Below are positions 22,396 to 31,440 of a DNA stretch of 64,000 nt, in pieces. The stretch comes from Deinococcus aquaedulcis (GTDB lineage Bacteria > Deinococcota > Deinococci > Deinococcales > Deinococcaceae), in contig NZ_JAHRBL010000001.1 of the NCBI RefSeq assembly GCF_019693445.1, positions 124,001 through 188,000 of the forward strand. Direction: 5' to 3'. A model generated the notes under the pieces. That model did no database searches, was not told the DNA's origin, and was given only the letters and a program-made list of their open reading frames with translations. Positions within the stretch are counted from its first letter, which is position 1. The number at the start of each line of letters is the position of its first letter. Made by a program: the position numbers and the translations under genes.

Positions 22396-22634
22396 GCGCC
22401 GCCCGGCACAAAGGCCGGGGACCGGGTTAGACGCATGGCGAGAAAAGTACGTGCCGTGTGGTGGACTTCTCTCGATCAGAAAGACTTACGGAGCGGCAAA
22501 GCAAGGCGGAGCCGTGACGCATGTCCGAGCATTGAACCAGGAAGTCGCTGCAGAACAGAGGCAGCCCGTTCGATACGCGTTACCGTGAATAGGGGTTGAC
22601 TCAGAGAGCAAAAAATGCGAAAGGGACGGTGCTT

Positions 22635-23420
22635 ATGGGGCGTCCCGATCTCGCTTTATTGCCGCTGAGTGTTGCCGTTACCCTGCTGAGCCGCTGTATT
22701 CAGCCGCACATTCCGCCCAAGCTCATCCATTCCCACGAGAAGATCTCGGACGCGGACCTGTTGGCGGTGGCGCTTCTCCAGAAGCTGCACAAGGTGTCGT
22801 ATTTCAGCTGCTGGTGGCGCTTTCTCAAACTCAACCATTTCCCGCACTCTCCGTCTGATCCCCAGGCCCACATCCGGCTCGTCCGGCTGACCCCGGTGAT
22901 CGAACAGCTTGCTACAGAAGTCCAGCACTGGACCTCGTCGTCGTGGATTCGCAGCCCCTGCCCGTCTCGACATTTAAGCGCGCTCCACGGTGCAAATTTC
23001 CTGGCGCCCGATATGGGTTCAGCACCGCTGGACCGGTTTACGGTTTCAAGCTGCCTGCCTGGTGCACCCTGAATGGCAAGATCGCCAAGTACGAGATTCG
23101 CCCCGCAAATCAGCACGATTTCAGCGTGCTCTGCGAGATGAACTAAGATTGGCCCTCTTATGGAGGCCCAAAGCAGATTGGGGATTAAGGGCTATCAGTC
23201 AGGGACGTGTCTGACGCCACCCAAGGTCAATGCCAGACGAGATGATTTGCGATGGAGAGCTGAGTACGGCGCTGCCGGGACGTGCGTGGGATCCGCGTTC
23301 TCCGTGCTGGTCGGGGAGGGACTGTGCTGAGGTCAGGTCAAAACGTATCTCAACCTGCGGCTCAAGGTTGCGCTGACTATCGTGGCGCATCACCTAAAAT
23401 TCCTTGATTTCAACAGCTGA
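22635..23420 (+). pseudogene. Decayed IS982-like transposase
   Basis: The remnant reads through three frames. First, from ATG 22635, comes an N-terminal helical part ([20 protein letters not shown]). In a second frame it continues with the first catalytic Asp, [10 protein letters not shown], and a [20 protein letters not shown] segment typical of this DDE family. After an in-frame TAA near 23143 and a single-base insertion near 23187 (GGGGATTAAGGG where GGGGATAAGGG would restore GDKGYQ), the third part contains [19 protein letters not shown] and ALTIVAHHLKFLDF, interrupted by a further TGA. It cannot be active. Short GGGGTTG motifs in inverted orientation flank it and may be remnants of terminal repeats. 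The family assignment is by motif memory. Confidence 0.8.
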
Positions 23421-23602
23421 TGGCCTTTCAACCAACCCCAACGCCCAAGGAGTCGCTCAGGATGGTCACACCGTCTAAGTTCTTCACGCGAAAATCTCCT
23501 TCCTAAGAACATCGAAGGGTGACACAATCCTGTGTATAGCCCTGGGTGCACGACGATGCTGACCACGAGTTGCCTGCATGACAGTGGCCTCAGGAGACTT
23601 CC

Positions 23603-24850
23603 ATGCGCTGGACCTTATTCGCCGTTCTGACCACTGCTGTTCTCAGCGCCTGCTCCAGTTCGTCTTCAACACCAACCCCCAGTCACTCGGCTTCTCTCCG
23701 GCCTCTGTGGCAACTCAAACTGCCAGCCAGCGCCCATCCTGCCCTGAGCGAAGGTGCGTACATCAGCCAGGAACTCAATGACCGCATGACCAAGGTTCTC
23801 GGTACTGTGGCCGTGGACACCGCGACCCAACAGGTCCTGTGGCGCCGCCCCTACCCCAGTGAGACGGGCACCACCAACGCAGCGGACATCACAGGCAACT
23901 ACAGCGCCACTCACGCTGGCCTGCTGATCTCCTACCACTACACCGACGGTCTGATCGTGCGCGAGCCACGGACCAATATCGTGCGAAAAACGATCCCGCT
24001 CCCAGATGAGGTCGTTCGTGAAGATGGAACGCCTTCAAACATCCACGAGCTGGTGACGCTGGGTGATCTGATGATTCTCCGCATGACCCGCTACCTCATC
24101 GCGTATGACATGGATGACCTGATCAATCCAGCCCAGGTTCAGGTCACACCCGTGTGGCAGCAGACTCATGAGCATGAGGGTCCCCTGCGGAGGTCGCTCG
24201 ATAACGTGGCGCTGGACACCACGACAGGCACGCTGGCGTACGGGCTGGTGGAAGTCAATCAGGCCGCCCGCACCAGCCGGACGACGGTACGGGTGCTGGA
24301 GGCCCGCACGGGGACACTGCGTTGGGAACGACGGTTACAAGACAGTTCCACGTATGCGTACCCTGTGGGCTCAGTCATTGGAACCGGCAGCGGCATGGTG
24401 GTGGCGAACTTGGATGGCACCAACCGCTTCCAGGGCTTCCGGCAGGAGACGGGGGAGCCGGTCTGGACCAGCCCGCCGTTCACTTGTCCGGGTGGTGCGA
24501 CGACTCTCTACGCGTTTTTAGACGTGCACGACTCACACGTACTTGCCGTGCCCCGTGGTGATCATTGCTTCAGTTCCTGGAATGTGCAGACCGGCGCTCA
24601 GGAGTGGGTGTTCGATGCACCGGTGGGGCACCATGCGAGCTTTGTTCAGCATCCACTGGTGCTCAACGGCGTGGTGTATGCCAGCAACAACACCTTCTGG
24701 GCCATTGATGCGGCGTCCGGAACAGTGCTGGGACACAGTGGAGACCTGGGTGATACGCAGTTCGTGAAAGGCACGCCGAAGTACGACGCCCGGAATAACC
24801 AGATTCTCGTGTGGGGGCAGACGCTGAACGCGTTCCGTCCAGTCCGCTAA
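23603..24850 (+). CDS. PQQ-like beta-propeller lipoprotein
   Basis: This 415-residue lipoprotein has a lipobox LSAC (Cys17) followed by a Ser-rich linker and then repeated beta-propeller blades of the PQQ type, recognisable from alternations such as GTVAVDTATQQVLWRRPY, RVLEARTGTLRWER and SWNVQTGAQEWVFDAP. Such propellers act as protein-binding scaffolds, as in BamB, or as enzymes; no enzyme residues can be seen here. An AGGAGA box lies 6 nt before the ATG. Base composition is less GC-rich than the flanking genes, and it lies right after the transposase remnant, so horizontal gain is possible. Confidence 0.75.
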   Translation: MRWTLFAVLTTAVLSACSSSSSTPTPSHSASLRPLWQLKLPASAHPALSEGAYISQELNDRMTKVLGTVAVDTATQQVLWRRPYPSETGTTNAADITGNYSATHAGLLISYHYTDGLIVREPRTNIVRKTIPLPDEVVREDGTPSNIHELVTLGDLMILRMTRYLIAYDMDDLINPAQVQVTPVWQQTHEHEGPLRRSLDNVALDTTTGTLAYGLVEVNQAARTSRTTVRVLEARTGTLRWERRLQDSSTYAYPVGSVIGTGSGMVVANLDGTNRFQGFRQETGEPVWTSPPFTCPGGATTLYAFLDVHDSHVLAVPRGDHCFSSWNVQTGAQEWVFDAPVGHHASFVQHPLVLNGVVYASNNTFWAIDAASGTVLGHSGDLGDTQFVKGTPKYDARNNQILVWGQTLNAFRPVR

Positions 24851-25187
24851 TCCAATCTTTCAACTCCTATTCGCGGTGGGTTGTTTCAGCGCTGGATCGG
24901 TAAGGGTACGTTTCAGCTGGCGCGTTTCACTGGAGATGGGTCTCTCCCTTCTTTTGGGGGACTCGCAGAGCGGCGCCGCCGAGGCTGGACTTGGAAAGCG
25001 GCGGAGCAATGGGAGTAGCGGGCCTGTCGTCCCACACGGCGGATTTGCAGGGGTCGTGTCGGCGGCTCTCCAAACTGTCCGCCCCCTTGCTCCGCCAGAC
25101 CCGGCCTGCCCCATCACGCCCGCCAACCCTCCCAAACGTAAGGAATTCACGCGGGTGCCGTGTCAGCTGCGCGATATGGCTGGACGC
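24851..25187. other. Intergenic region before prfA
   Basis: About 340 bp without a supported gene. It contains one copy of the 11-mer GACTCGCAGAG (24960-24970) also seen in two other intergenic regions. Confidence 0.5.
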
Positions 25188-25193
25188 TAGACT
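25188..25193 (+). promoter_or_regulatory. -10 box for the leaderless prfA leader ORF
   Basis: TAGACT ends 6 nt before the ATG at 25200; there is no ribosome-binding site before that ATG or before the prfA GTG. Confidence 0.65.
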
Positions 25194-25199
25194 GCGCCT

Positions 25200-25274
25200 A
25201 TGTTGCCTGTGTCCACCTTCTGTATCTTCCGTCTGCCTGGGGTGTCCCGGCGTCGGCGCGGCTGGCGAACGTGA
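25200..25274 (+). CDS. 24-residue leader ORF coupled to prfA
   Basis: ATG 25200 follows a TAGACT -10 box by 6 nt, the leaderless pattern seen at other genes here. The frame encodes 24 residues (beginning [14 protein letters not shown] and ending in an Arg-rich tail, RRRRGWRT) and stops at TGA 25272-25274, which overlaps the prfA GTG as GTGA. Because prfA has no visible ribosome-binding site, ribosomes that load on this ORF and terminate at the overlap are the likeliest source of prfA translation. The stop is UGA, a codon read by RF2 and not by the RF1 product. Whether the peptide itself matters is unknown. Confidence 0.55.
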   Translation: MLPVSTFCIFRLPGVSRRRRGWRT

Positions 25275-26354
25275 GCGCCCGGCTCTCGGCCCTCGCCTCC
25301 GAATTCGGGATGGTCGAGCGTGCGTTGGGCGACCCTGCCGCCCTGGCTGATCCACGCGAGTACGCCCGGCTGACGCGCCGCCACCGCGAACTGCTGCCCC
25401 TGATGACCGTGCTGCGCGAGCGCGAGCAGGTGGACGCCGACCTTGCGGGCGCCCGCGAACTGCTCGCGGACCCCGATATGCGTGACCTCGCCGCTCAGGA
25501 GATTCAGCAGCTCGAAGCCCGGGCGGCCGAACTGGAAGGCGAACTGGTGGTGCTCCTGCTGCCCACCGACCCCGACGACCAGAAGGACGTGATTCTGGAG
25601 CTGCGTGCCGGGGCCGGCGGCGCCGAGGCCGGGCTGTTCGTGATGGACCTGCTGCGCCTGTACACCCGCTACGCCGAGGGCGCGGGCCTACGCCTAAATG
25701 TGCTGGACGCCAGCGAGAGTGACCTGGGCGGCGCCAGCAAGGTGGTGGCCGAGGTCACCGGCGACGGCGCCTTCCGCGCCTTCAAGTGGGAGCGCGGCGT
25801 GCACCGCGTGCAGCGCGTGCCCGCCACCGAAAGCCAGGGCCGCATTCACACCAGCACGGTCACCGTGGCCGTGCTGCCCGAAGCGGAAGTGGGCGAGGTG
25901 CAGCTGGACCTGAGCGAGGTGCGCATTGACGTGTTCCGCTCGCAGGGCGCGGGCGGACAGGGCGTGAACACCACCGACTCCGCCGTGCGCGCCGTGTACC
26001 GCCCCGGCACCCCCGACGAGATCATGGTGGTGTGCCAGGACGGCCGCTCGCAGATCAAGAACCGCGAAAAGGCCCTGCAGGTGCTCGCCGCGCGCCTCGC
26101 CGAGCGTGAACGCGCCGCCCGCGAGGCCCAGGAGCGCAGTGACCGCGCCGCGCAGGTGGGCACGGGCGAACGCAGCGAGAAGATCCGCACCTACAACTAC
26201 CCGCAAAACCGCGTGACCGACCACCGCCTGGAAGGGGAGAGTAAAAACCACCCCCTGGACACGGTGATGACCGGGGCCCTGGCGCCGGTCGTGGCGGCGC
26301 TGGCCCGCGCGCAGCGCGAGCGGCAACTGCTGGAGATGGCTGGGGAGGAGCAGC

Positions 26355-26368
<14 letters not shown>
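25271..26368 (+). CDS. prfA: Peptide chain release factor 1
   Basis: This 365-residue release factor recognises UAA and UAG and triggers peptidyl-tRNA hydrolysis. RF1 rather than RF2 is shown by the PAT tripeptide (residues 184-186 in [10 protein letters not shown]). The catalytic GGQ is at residues 228-230. The N-terminal helical domain and C-terminal [14 protein letters not shown] are typical. I start at GTG 25271, which gives the usual length and N-terminus; the frame is open upstream, but that part is not RF1-like. It overlaps the leader ORF by 4 nt and the Nudix gene by 14 nt. Confidence 0.94.
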
Positions 26369-26849
<481 letters not shown>

Positions 26850-26867
26850 CGCCCGGCGGGTCAGCAG

Positions 26868-26906
26868 GAACCGAGTGTGGAGAAGTCATCTCTCCACACT
26901 CGGTTC
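26868..26906. terminator. Bidirectional terminator between Nudix and greA
   Basis: A perfect 16-bp stem (26868-26883 with 26891-26906) and a 7-nt loop lie between two convergent genes. No long T-run is present on either side. Confidence 0.7.
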
Positions 26907-26948
26907 TTACTGAGGGCCAACGCCGCGCCCGGCCCTCTACATGCCTCT

Positions 26949-27419
26949 TTACACGTAGTCCACGCTCAGAATCTCGAATTCGGCGGTGCCTTTGGGCAGT
27001 TGCACCGTCACCTTCTCGCCCGCCTTCTTGCCGCTCAGGGCCTTGCCGATGGGGCTGGCGTCGCTGATCTTGCCTTTGAGCACGTCCACCTCGTAGGTGC
27101 CCACCAGTTCAAAGTGGTGCTCCTTGCCCTTGGCGTCTTTCACGCGCACCCTGGCGCCCAGGCCCGCGCCGCCCGAGGCATCCTCTTCGATGATCAGGGC
27201 GCGTTCCAGCTGGCTTTCCAGTTCGGCAATGCGGGCCTCGTTCTCGCTTTGCTGCATGCGGGCTTCGTCGTAGGCGGCACTTTCGCGCAGGTCGCCGTCC
27301 TCAATGGCGCGGCCCATGTTCTCGGAGATCTCCTCGCGCTTGGTGGTTTTCAGGTAATGCAGCGTTTCGAGCAATTTGTCATACCCACGCTGGGTCATGG
27401 TGATGCGGTCTTTGGTCAT
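26949..27419 (-). CDS. greA: Transcription elongation factor GreA
   Basis: This 156-residue protein has an N-terminal coiled coil whose tip carries the acidic GDLRESAAYDEA loop needed to stimulate RNA cleavage by backtracked RNA polymerase, and a C-terminal FKBP-like domain (VSDASPIGKAL-like, GEKVTVQLPKGTAEFEI). The tip is the GreA form, not the four-Asp form of the Gfh1 inhibitor found in this phylum. A TATACT box ends 9 nt before the ATG. Confidence 0.92.
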   Translation of the reverse strand: MTKDRITMTQRGYDKLLETLHYLKTTKREEISENMGRAIEDGDLRESAAYDEARMQQSENEARIAELESQLERALIIEEDASGGAGLGARVRVKDAKGKEHHFELVGTYEVDVLKGKISDASPIGKALSGKKAGEKVTVQLPKGTAEFEILSVDYV

Positions 27420-27606
27420 AGACGGTCAAGTATAGGCCCCGGCGCCAACCGGCGCGGTGTGAGATGAACCGGGAAGCCCAGGACGAGCCGCCGACCGGTG
27501 CCCTCTCTCCTCCCGCCCGCGCGGGCCGCTTCTGGCCACCTTTCCCGCCGCGTTCTCTAAAGACCAAGCTCAGCCGTGTCCCACCCGGCGCAGGCCGGGC
27601 GCGGGC

Positions 27607-27612
27607 TAGCGT
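27607..27612 (+). promoter_or_regulatory. -10 box for the leaderless hydrophilin-like gene
   Basis: TAGCGT ends 6 nt before the ATG at 27619, with no ribosome-binding site. Confidence 0.5.
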
Positions 27613-27618
27613 GGGGCC

Positions 27619-27957
27619 ATGACCCGAGACGACCGAGTGGACAGAGACGGCGGCTACGCCCCCGAGGGCGAGATTCGTGACGACGGCACCACGGGCGAAC
27701 TGCTGCAGGAAAAGATGGTGGCCGAAAGCCTGCTGCACGAGGACGTGATGGGGGAGAGCGTGAACCCCAATGACCAGCCCGGCTTCAACGATGGCCGCCT
27801 GGGAGGCCGCGACTTCGAGGACCGTCAGGGGGTGCCCAACAACACGGGCGACAGCGATCTCGAAGGCCGCGCGGCCGGTGGCGATGGCACCCACCGCAGC
27901 GGCGGTATTGACGGCGGTCCCGAGCGCACCACGCCGCTCCCCGGCACCGACAAGTAA
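27619..27957 (+). CDS. Acidic, glycine-rich, hydrophilin-like protein
   Basis: This 112-residue protein has no signal peptide, membrane segment or recognisable fold. It is very rich in Gly (21 of 112), Asp, Glu, Arg and Asn, almost free of aromatic residues and without Cys or Trp, so it is probably disordered. That composition fits the loose definition of hydrophilins, many of which rise under water stress. A short helical patch (LLQEKMVAESLLHEDVMGES) is the only ordered-looking part. It is monocistronic and followed by a terminator. A stress-protection role is inference from composition and genus only. Confidence 0.7.
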   Translation: MTRDDRVDRDGGYAPEGEIRDDGTTGELLQEKMVAESLLHEDVMGESVNPNDQPGFNDGRLGGRDFEDRQGVPNNTGDSDLEGRAAGGDGTHRSGGIDGGPERTTPLPGTDK

Positions 27958-27982
27958 GACTGGTTCTATCCGTGCAAAAGAG

Positions 27983-28010
27983 CGGACCGCCACTCCACGA
28001 GGGCGGTCCG
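27983..28010. terminator. Bidirectional terminator
   Basis: A 9-bp stem CGGACCGCC / GGCGGTCCG with a 10-nt loop, with AAAAG on the left and TTCTCT on the right, lies between convergent genes. Confidence 0.75.
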
Positions 28011-28030
28011 TTCTCTGTGCTGCTGGTCTC

Positions 28031-29092
28031 TTACGGAATGTCGTTGCCAATGCCCAGGTTCTCGGCCACGGCCTTTTGCACCTGCTTCTGCGTGTCCATG
28101 ACCTCTACGGCCACACGTTCGCCGCCTTCCAGGTCCATCACGAAGTGGTCACCGTCCAGGCGCACCCTCGAGAGAATCTGCTCCTCGCCTTCGGGGCGGG
28201 TGGCGGCGCGCAGTTCCACGAAGCGGCGCATGGGCGTGCGGATCACCTTGGGCGCCAGAATCTCTTCCACCTGGAAGATGCCCCCAGAGTTGTTCATGGT
28301 CACGCTGATCAGCACCGGCTTGTCACGGCCGCGCTCAATCACCACCTGGTCCACCGCCAGGGCGCTGATGGAATGAATGTCCACGCTGCCCATCGAAAAG
28401 GCCTTGCGCCCCCGCCCCTTGGTGATGTCGGTGCCGTCGGCCACGGCGGTGATGCCGCCTTCAATGGTCAGCGGCGCCGGGCTGAGGTCGTGGCAGTTGA
28501 TGGCCCCCAGAATGAAGGACCGCACCTTGGTGCGCTTGAAGGGGTCCGGGTACAGCGGCCCCATGATCCGGTCCACGATGGGCAGCGCCAGGGCAATCCC
28601 GTGCGCCTCGTGGCCCACCCGGTGCACCTGATTGCCAATGTCGTGCAGCATGGTGCCCAGAATCACAGCCAGAAACACGTCGTCGGCGTCGCCCACCCCG
28701 CTGTCCATGATGTCGGGCTTGACCCCGCCTTCCAGCAGCAGTTCGGTGATCGCCATGCTGGCCGCGCCAGTGATAAAGGCGTGTACGCGGCCGTGGTCGT
28801 TGTACCCCAGCTTGCGCATGGTGATGTAGTTGGCCATGTCCCAGTGGGCCAGGGCCTCGGGGTCGGCGCGCAGGGCCTCGTAGGCGGCCAGCGCGCGGGG
28901 GTACTCCTGCAGGTCGGTGCGGATGGCCTGATTGGCTTCTTCAATCAGCTTGGCGCGCGGCGTGGTGAACTCCACCACCCGGGCGGGCGGCACCCCCTCC
29001 CGCCCCGCCACATCGCTGACCTTGCCGCCTTCGACACTCAGGCGGAACTTCTGCTCGCCCCCCTGCACTTCGGCGCCGCCGTCCTCACTCAC
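28031..29092 (-). CDS. HD-domain phosphohydrolase
   Basis: This 353-residue protein has the HD-superfamily metal-binding signature: NDHGRVHAFITG, then GTMLHDIGNQVHR (the HD pair), then GHEAHG and a later INCHDLS. The N-terminal 75 residues are charged, and the C-terminal 130 residues (from about VLISVTMNNSGGIFQVEEIL) form an additional domain. HD enzymes hydrolyse nucleotides or other phosphoesters; the substrate here is unknown. It follows the enoyl-CoA hydratase gene with an 8-bp overlap, so the two are in one operon. Confidence 0.78.
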   Translation of the reverse strand: MSEDGGAEVQGGEQKFRLSVEGGKVSDVAGREGVPPARVVEFTTPRAKLIEEANQAIRTDLQEYPRALAAYEALRADPEALAHWDMANYITMRKLGYNDHGRVHAFITGAASMAITELLLEGGVKPDIMDSGVGDADDVFLAVILGTMLHDIGNQVHRVGHEAHGIALALPIVDRIMGPLYPDPFKRTKVRSFILGAINCHDLSPAPLTIEGGITAVADGTDITKGRGRKAFSMGSVDIHSISALAVDQVVIERGRDKPVLISVTMNNSGGIFQVEEILAPKVIRTPMRRFVELRAATRPEGEEQILSRVRLDGDHFVMDLEGGERVAVEVMDTQKQVQKAVAENLGIGNDIP

Positions 29093-29891
29093 CCTGGAAC
29101 TCCGCGCGGCGCTTGTTCAAAAAGGCGTCCACCCCCTCGCGGAAATCCTTGGTGGCGACCGTCATGCCAAACAGGTCGGCCTCGATTTCCAGCCCGCCTT
29201 CCAGGGTGCTGTCCAGGCCCCGGCGCACCGCTTCTTTCACCAGCGACAGGGCGATAGGGGCGTGCCGCAGCATGCTCTCGGCCACCTCGCGCGCCTTGGC
29301 CAGCGCGTCGTCGGCCACGTAGTTCACCAGGCCCATCGTCAGGGCCTCGTCGGCCTTCACCTGCCGCGCGGTCAGCATCAGGTCCAGGGCGCGTCCGGCC
29401 CCCACCAGGCGGGCCAGCCGCTGGGTGCCGCCAAAGCCCGGAATCAGGCCCAGGCTGACTTCTGGCAGGCCCAGGCGAGCCGTGGTGGCGGCCACGCGCA
29501 CATCGCAGGCCAGGGCCAGTTCCAGACCGCCACCCAGTGCAAAGCCGTTCACGGCGGCAATCACCGGAATGGGTAGCGAGGCGATCTGGTGCATCACGTC
29601 CTGCCCAGCCAGCGACATCTCGCGCCCGTCGTACACCCCTTCCAGGTTGGTGAATTCGCTGATGTCGGCGCCCGCCACAAAGGCTTTGTCGCCCGCCCCG
29701 GTGATGATCAGCGCGCCCACCTCGGCGTCTTCCACGATCAGGTTCACGGCCTGGGCAATTTCAGACAGGGTGTCAGCGTTCAGGGCGTTCAGGGCTTTGG
29801 GGCGAGCAATGGTCAGCACCGCAATGGGGCCATGCTGGTCAATCTGCACGTTGTTGAATTCAAATTCGTCCAGCTGCGTCATGGGATTCAT
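29085..29891 (-). CDS. Enoyl-CoA hydratase/isomerase
   Basis: This 268-residue crotonase-family enzyme contains the oxyanion-hole segments AFVAGADISEF and FALGGGLELALACDVRVA, and both catalytic Glu residues fit (in GGGLELA and LGLPEVSLGLIPGFGG). It would hydrate trans-2-enoyl-CoA in fatty-acid beta-oxidation. The start is set at ATG 29891, although MTQ nine bases later is also possible; the longer open frame upstream is not family-like. It overlaps the HD-domain gene. Confidence 0.9.
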   Translation of the reverse strand: MNPMTQLDEFEFNNVQIDQHGPIAVLTIARPKALNALNADTLSEIAQAVNLIVEDAEVGALIITGAGDKAFVAGADISEFTNLEGVYDGREMSLAGQDVMHQIASLPIPVIAAVNGFALGGGLELALACDVRVAATTARLGLPEVSLGLIPGFGGTQRLARLVGAGRALDLMLTARQVKADEALTMGLVNYVADDALAKAREVAESMLRHAPIALSLVKEAVRRGLDSTLEGGLEIEADLFGMTVATKDFREGVDAFLNKRRAEFQGE

Positions 29892-30316
29892 CCTGCCACA
29901 AGGGACCGCCCGGCAGCCGATGATGCCGCCCGGGCCCCAGTGCATGAATCCCTGCTCAAGAGGGCAGGAAACGTGGGGGATGGGGCTGGTCCAGTGGGCT
30001 GTCATCGAGACGTGGCACAGACCTGTGGGGTTATGGCGGTCTCTTCCTCATTGTTCGGGAGAGCCAGTGGTCGCTACGCGGTCTGGAATGGGCCAAGGGA
30101 GCGTCCCTGTGCCGCTTTCTCCACCAAGGTCTCCGACTTGTGACCTCGGTAGAGCAACGGCCGCGCGGTGCTCGAAAGCCGCAGTGGGCCGCACAATCGC
30201 CCACGTTTCACGCCAGCTGCAACAGGTGGCCTACGGCCCTCGCCTCCACGCACAAGTAAGCCGCCGGCCCAGAGTGATCTGAAGCCGGCCGTTAAGGTTG
30301 TGTGTCTAAAAGGTTT
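29892..30316. other. Intergenic region without a supported gene
   Basis: About 425 bp between the enoyl-CoA hydratase start and the nucleoside phosphorylase stop, both on the minus strand. Open frames here have no recognisable features. Some degraded coding DNA is possible. Confidence 0.45.
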
Positions 30317-31045
30317 TCAGCCTTGCGACTCGCGGGCGGCCAGGGTCACAATCGCTTCCAGGGCCACGCGCACCATCCGGTCCACCCCGGCGGCCAGCAC
30401 GTCGTCGGGCACCAGCTGGGGGTCGCCAATGTCGTTGCTGCAGGCGGTCAGGCACGCCGCGCGCAGGCCGCGCTGGGCGGCCACCAGGAAGATGGCGCTG
30501 GCTTCCATCTCAAAGCCCAGCACGCCTCGCCCCGCCCACAGCCGCGCGTGTTCTGGCGTGCTGGCGTAGAACGCGTCCTCGGTCATGATCAGGCCCACGT
30601 GGTGCGGGGCCCCCTGCGCGCGGGCGGCCTGCACCGCCGCCTCATTGACCTCAAAGCTGGCGGCCGGGGCGTAAGGGGCGCCCCCCAGCAGCTGACGGGT
30701 GGTGCCGTCGTTGGGCACGGCGGCCGTGGCGATCACCAGGTCGCCGGGGGCCACGCTGGGGGTGGCGCCGCCCAGGGTGCCCACCCGGATCAGGGTGCGG
30801 GCGCCCAGGCGCGCCAGTTCCTCGGCCACGATGGCGGCGCTGGGACAGCCCATCCCGGTGGTCTGCACGCTGACCGGCACGCCCTGGTAAGTGCCGGTAA
30901 AGCCCAGCAGCTGGCGGTGAGAGGTGTACTCCCGTACGCCCTCCAGATAGGTCTGGGCAATGTGACGCGCCCGGTTCGGGTCACCGGGCAGTAGAACAAA
31001 CGGGGCCACGTCGCCGGGCACGCCTCGCACGTGAATCTGACTCAT
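30317..31045 (-). CDS. Purine nucleoside phosphorylase (DeoD/PNP-UDP family)
   Basis: This 242-residue enzyme of the NP-I family splits nucleosides with phosphate to a base and ribose-1-phosphate in nucleoside salvage. It has a phosphate-binding LLPGDPNRARHIA, IRVGTLGGATPSV, and the ribose-contacting GFEMEASAIFLVA. DeoD-type purine specificity fits best (TEDAFYAS before the MEA motif and SNDIGD after it), but uridine phosphorylase cannot be fully excluded. The start at ATG 31045 is supported by a TATACT box 6 nt upstream. Confidence 0.85.
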   Translation of the reverse strand: MSQIHVRGVPGDVAPFVLLPGDPNRARHIAQTYLEGVREYTSHRQLLGFTGTYQGVPVSVQTTGMGCPSAAIVAEELARLGARTLIRVGTLGGATPSVAPGDLVIATAAVPNDGTTRQLLGGAPYAPAASFEVNEAAVQAARAQGAPHHVGLIMTEDAFYASTPEHARLWAGRGVLGFEMEASAIFLVAAQRGLRAACLTACSNDIGDPQLVPDDVLAAGVDRMVRVALEAIVTLAARESQG

Positions 31046-31051
31046 GCGGCG

Positions 31052-31057
31052 AGTATA
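31052..31057 (-). promoter_or_regulatory. -10 box for the leaderless nucleoside phosphorylase
   Basis: TATACT, a strong -10, ends 6 nt before the ATG. Confidence 0.65.
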
Positions 31058-31440
31058 GGGAGAATCACACCCACACCAGACTTCATGAGAATCCACCTGA
31101 CCCCCCGTCCAGCTGAGCTCGAATCCCATCCATACGGGGTTCGTGCAACAGGCAACGCCTCTCATAGATGTCAATGGTTACGGAGCCGACAGCTTTCTCA
31201 TGAAGGAGACCATTTTGGTCCTCGTGCTGGGCAAGTCTGGGCTCATCACCTCGTGTGCATTCTCACAATGCGCTCCATCTAAAGATGGGGATCAGGTGGC
31301 GCTCATCTGGCGGCCGGTCAGCGGCAGCTCTCTGGCGCCCAGTTCACAAAGGGCTCACAGCCCCTGCCTACGGTGAACCCAGGAAGACAGGTCACGTTCT
31401 GAGTTGCCGACCTGCCTTTGAGCACCCAAGGAGACCCCCC
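31058..31440. other. Upstream region of the SLH protein gene
   Basis: About 380 bp with no supported gene. It must hold the promoter of the SLH-domain protein, but no convincing -35/-10 pair was found. The last 20 bases carry an AAGGAGA ribosome-binding site before ATG 31441. Confidence 0.5.

Noticed and set aside
25160..25270. Longer prfA start at ATG 25160
   Set aside because: The 37 extra residues are not RF1-like, and the TAGACT -10 box lies inside that stretch.
26949..27419. Assignment as Gfh1, the GreA-like RNA polymerase inhibitor
   Set aside because: The coiled-coil tip has the GreA GDLRE pattern, not the four-Asp tip of Gfh1.
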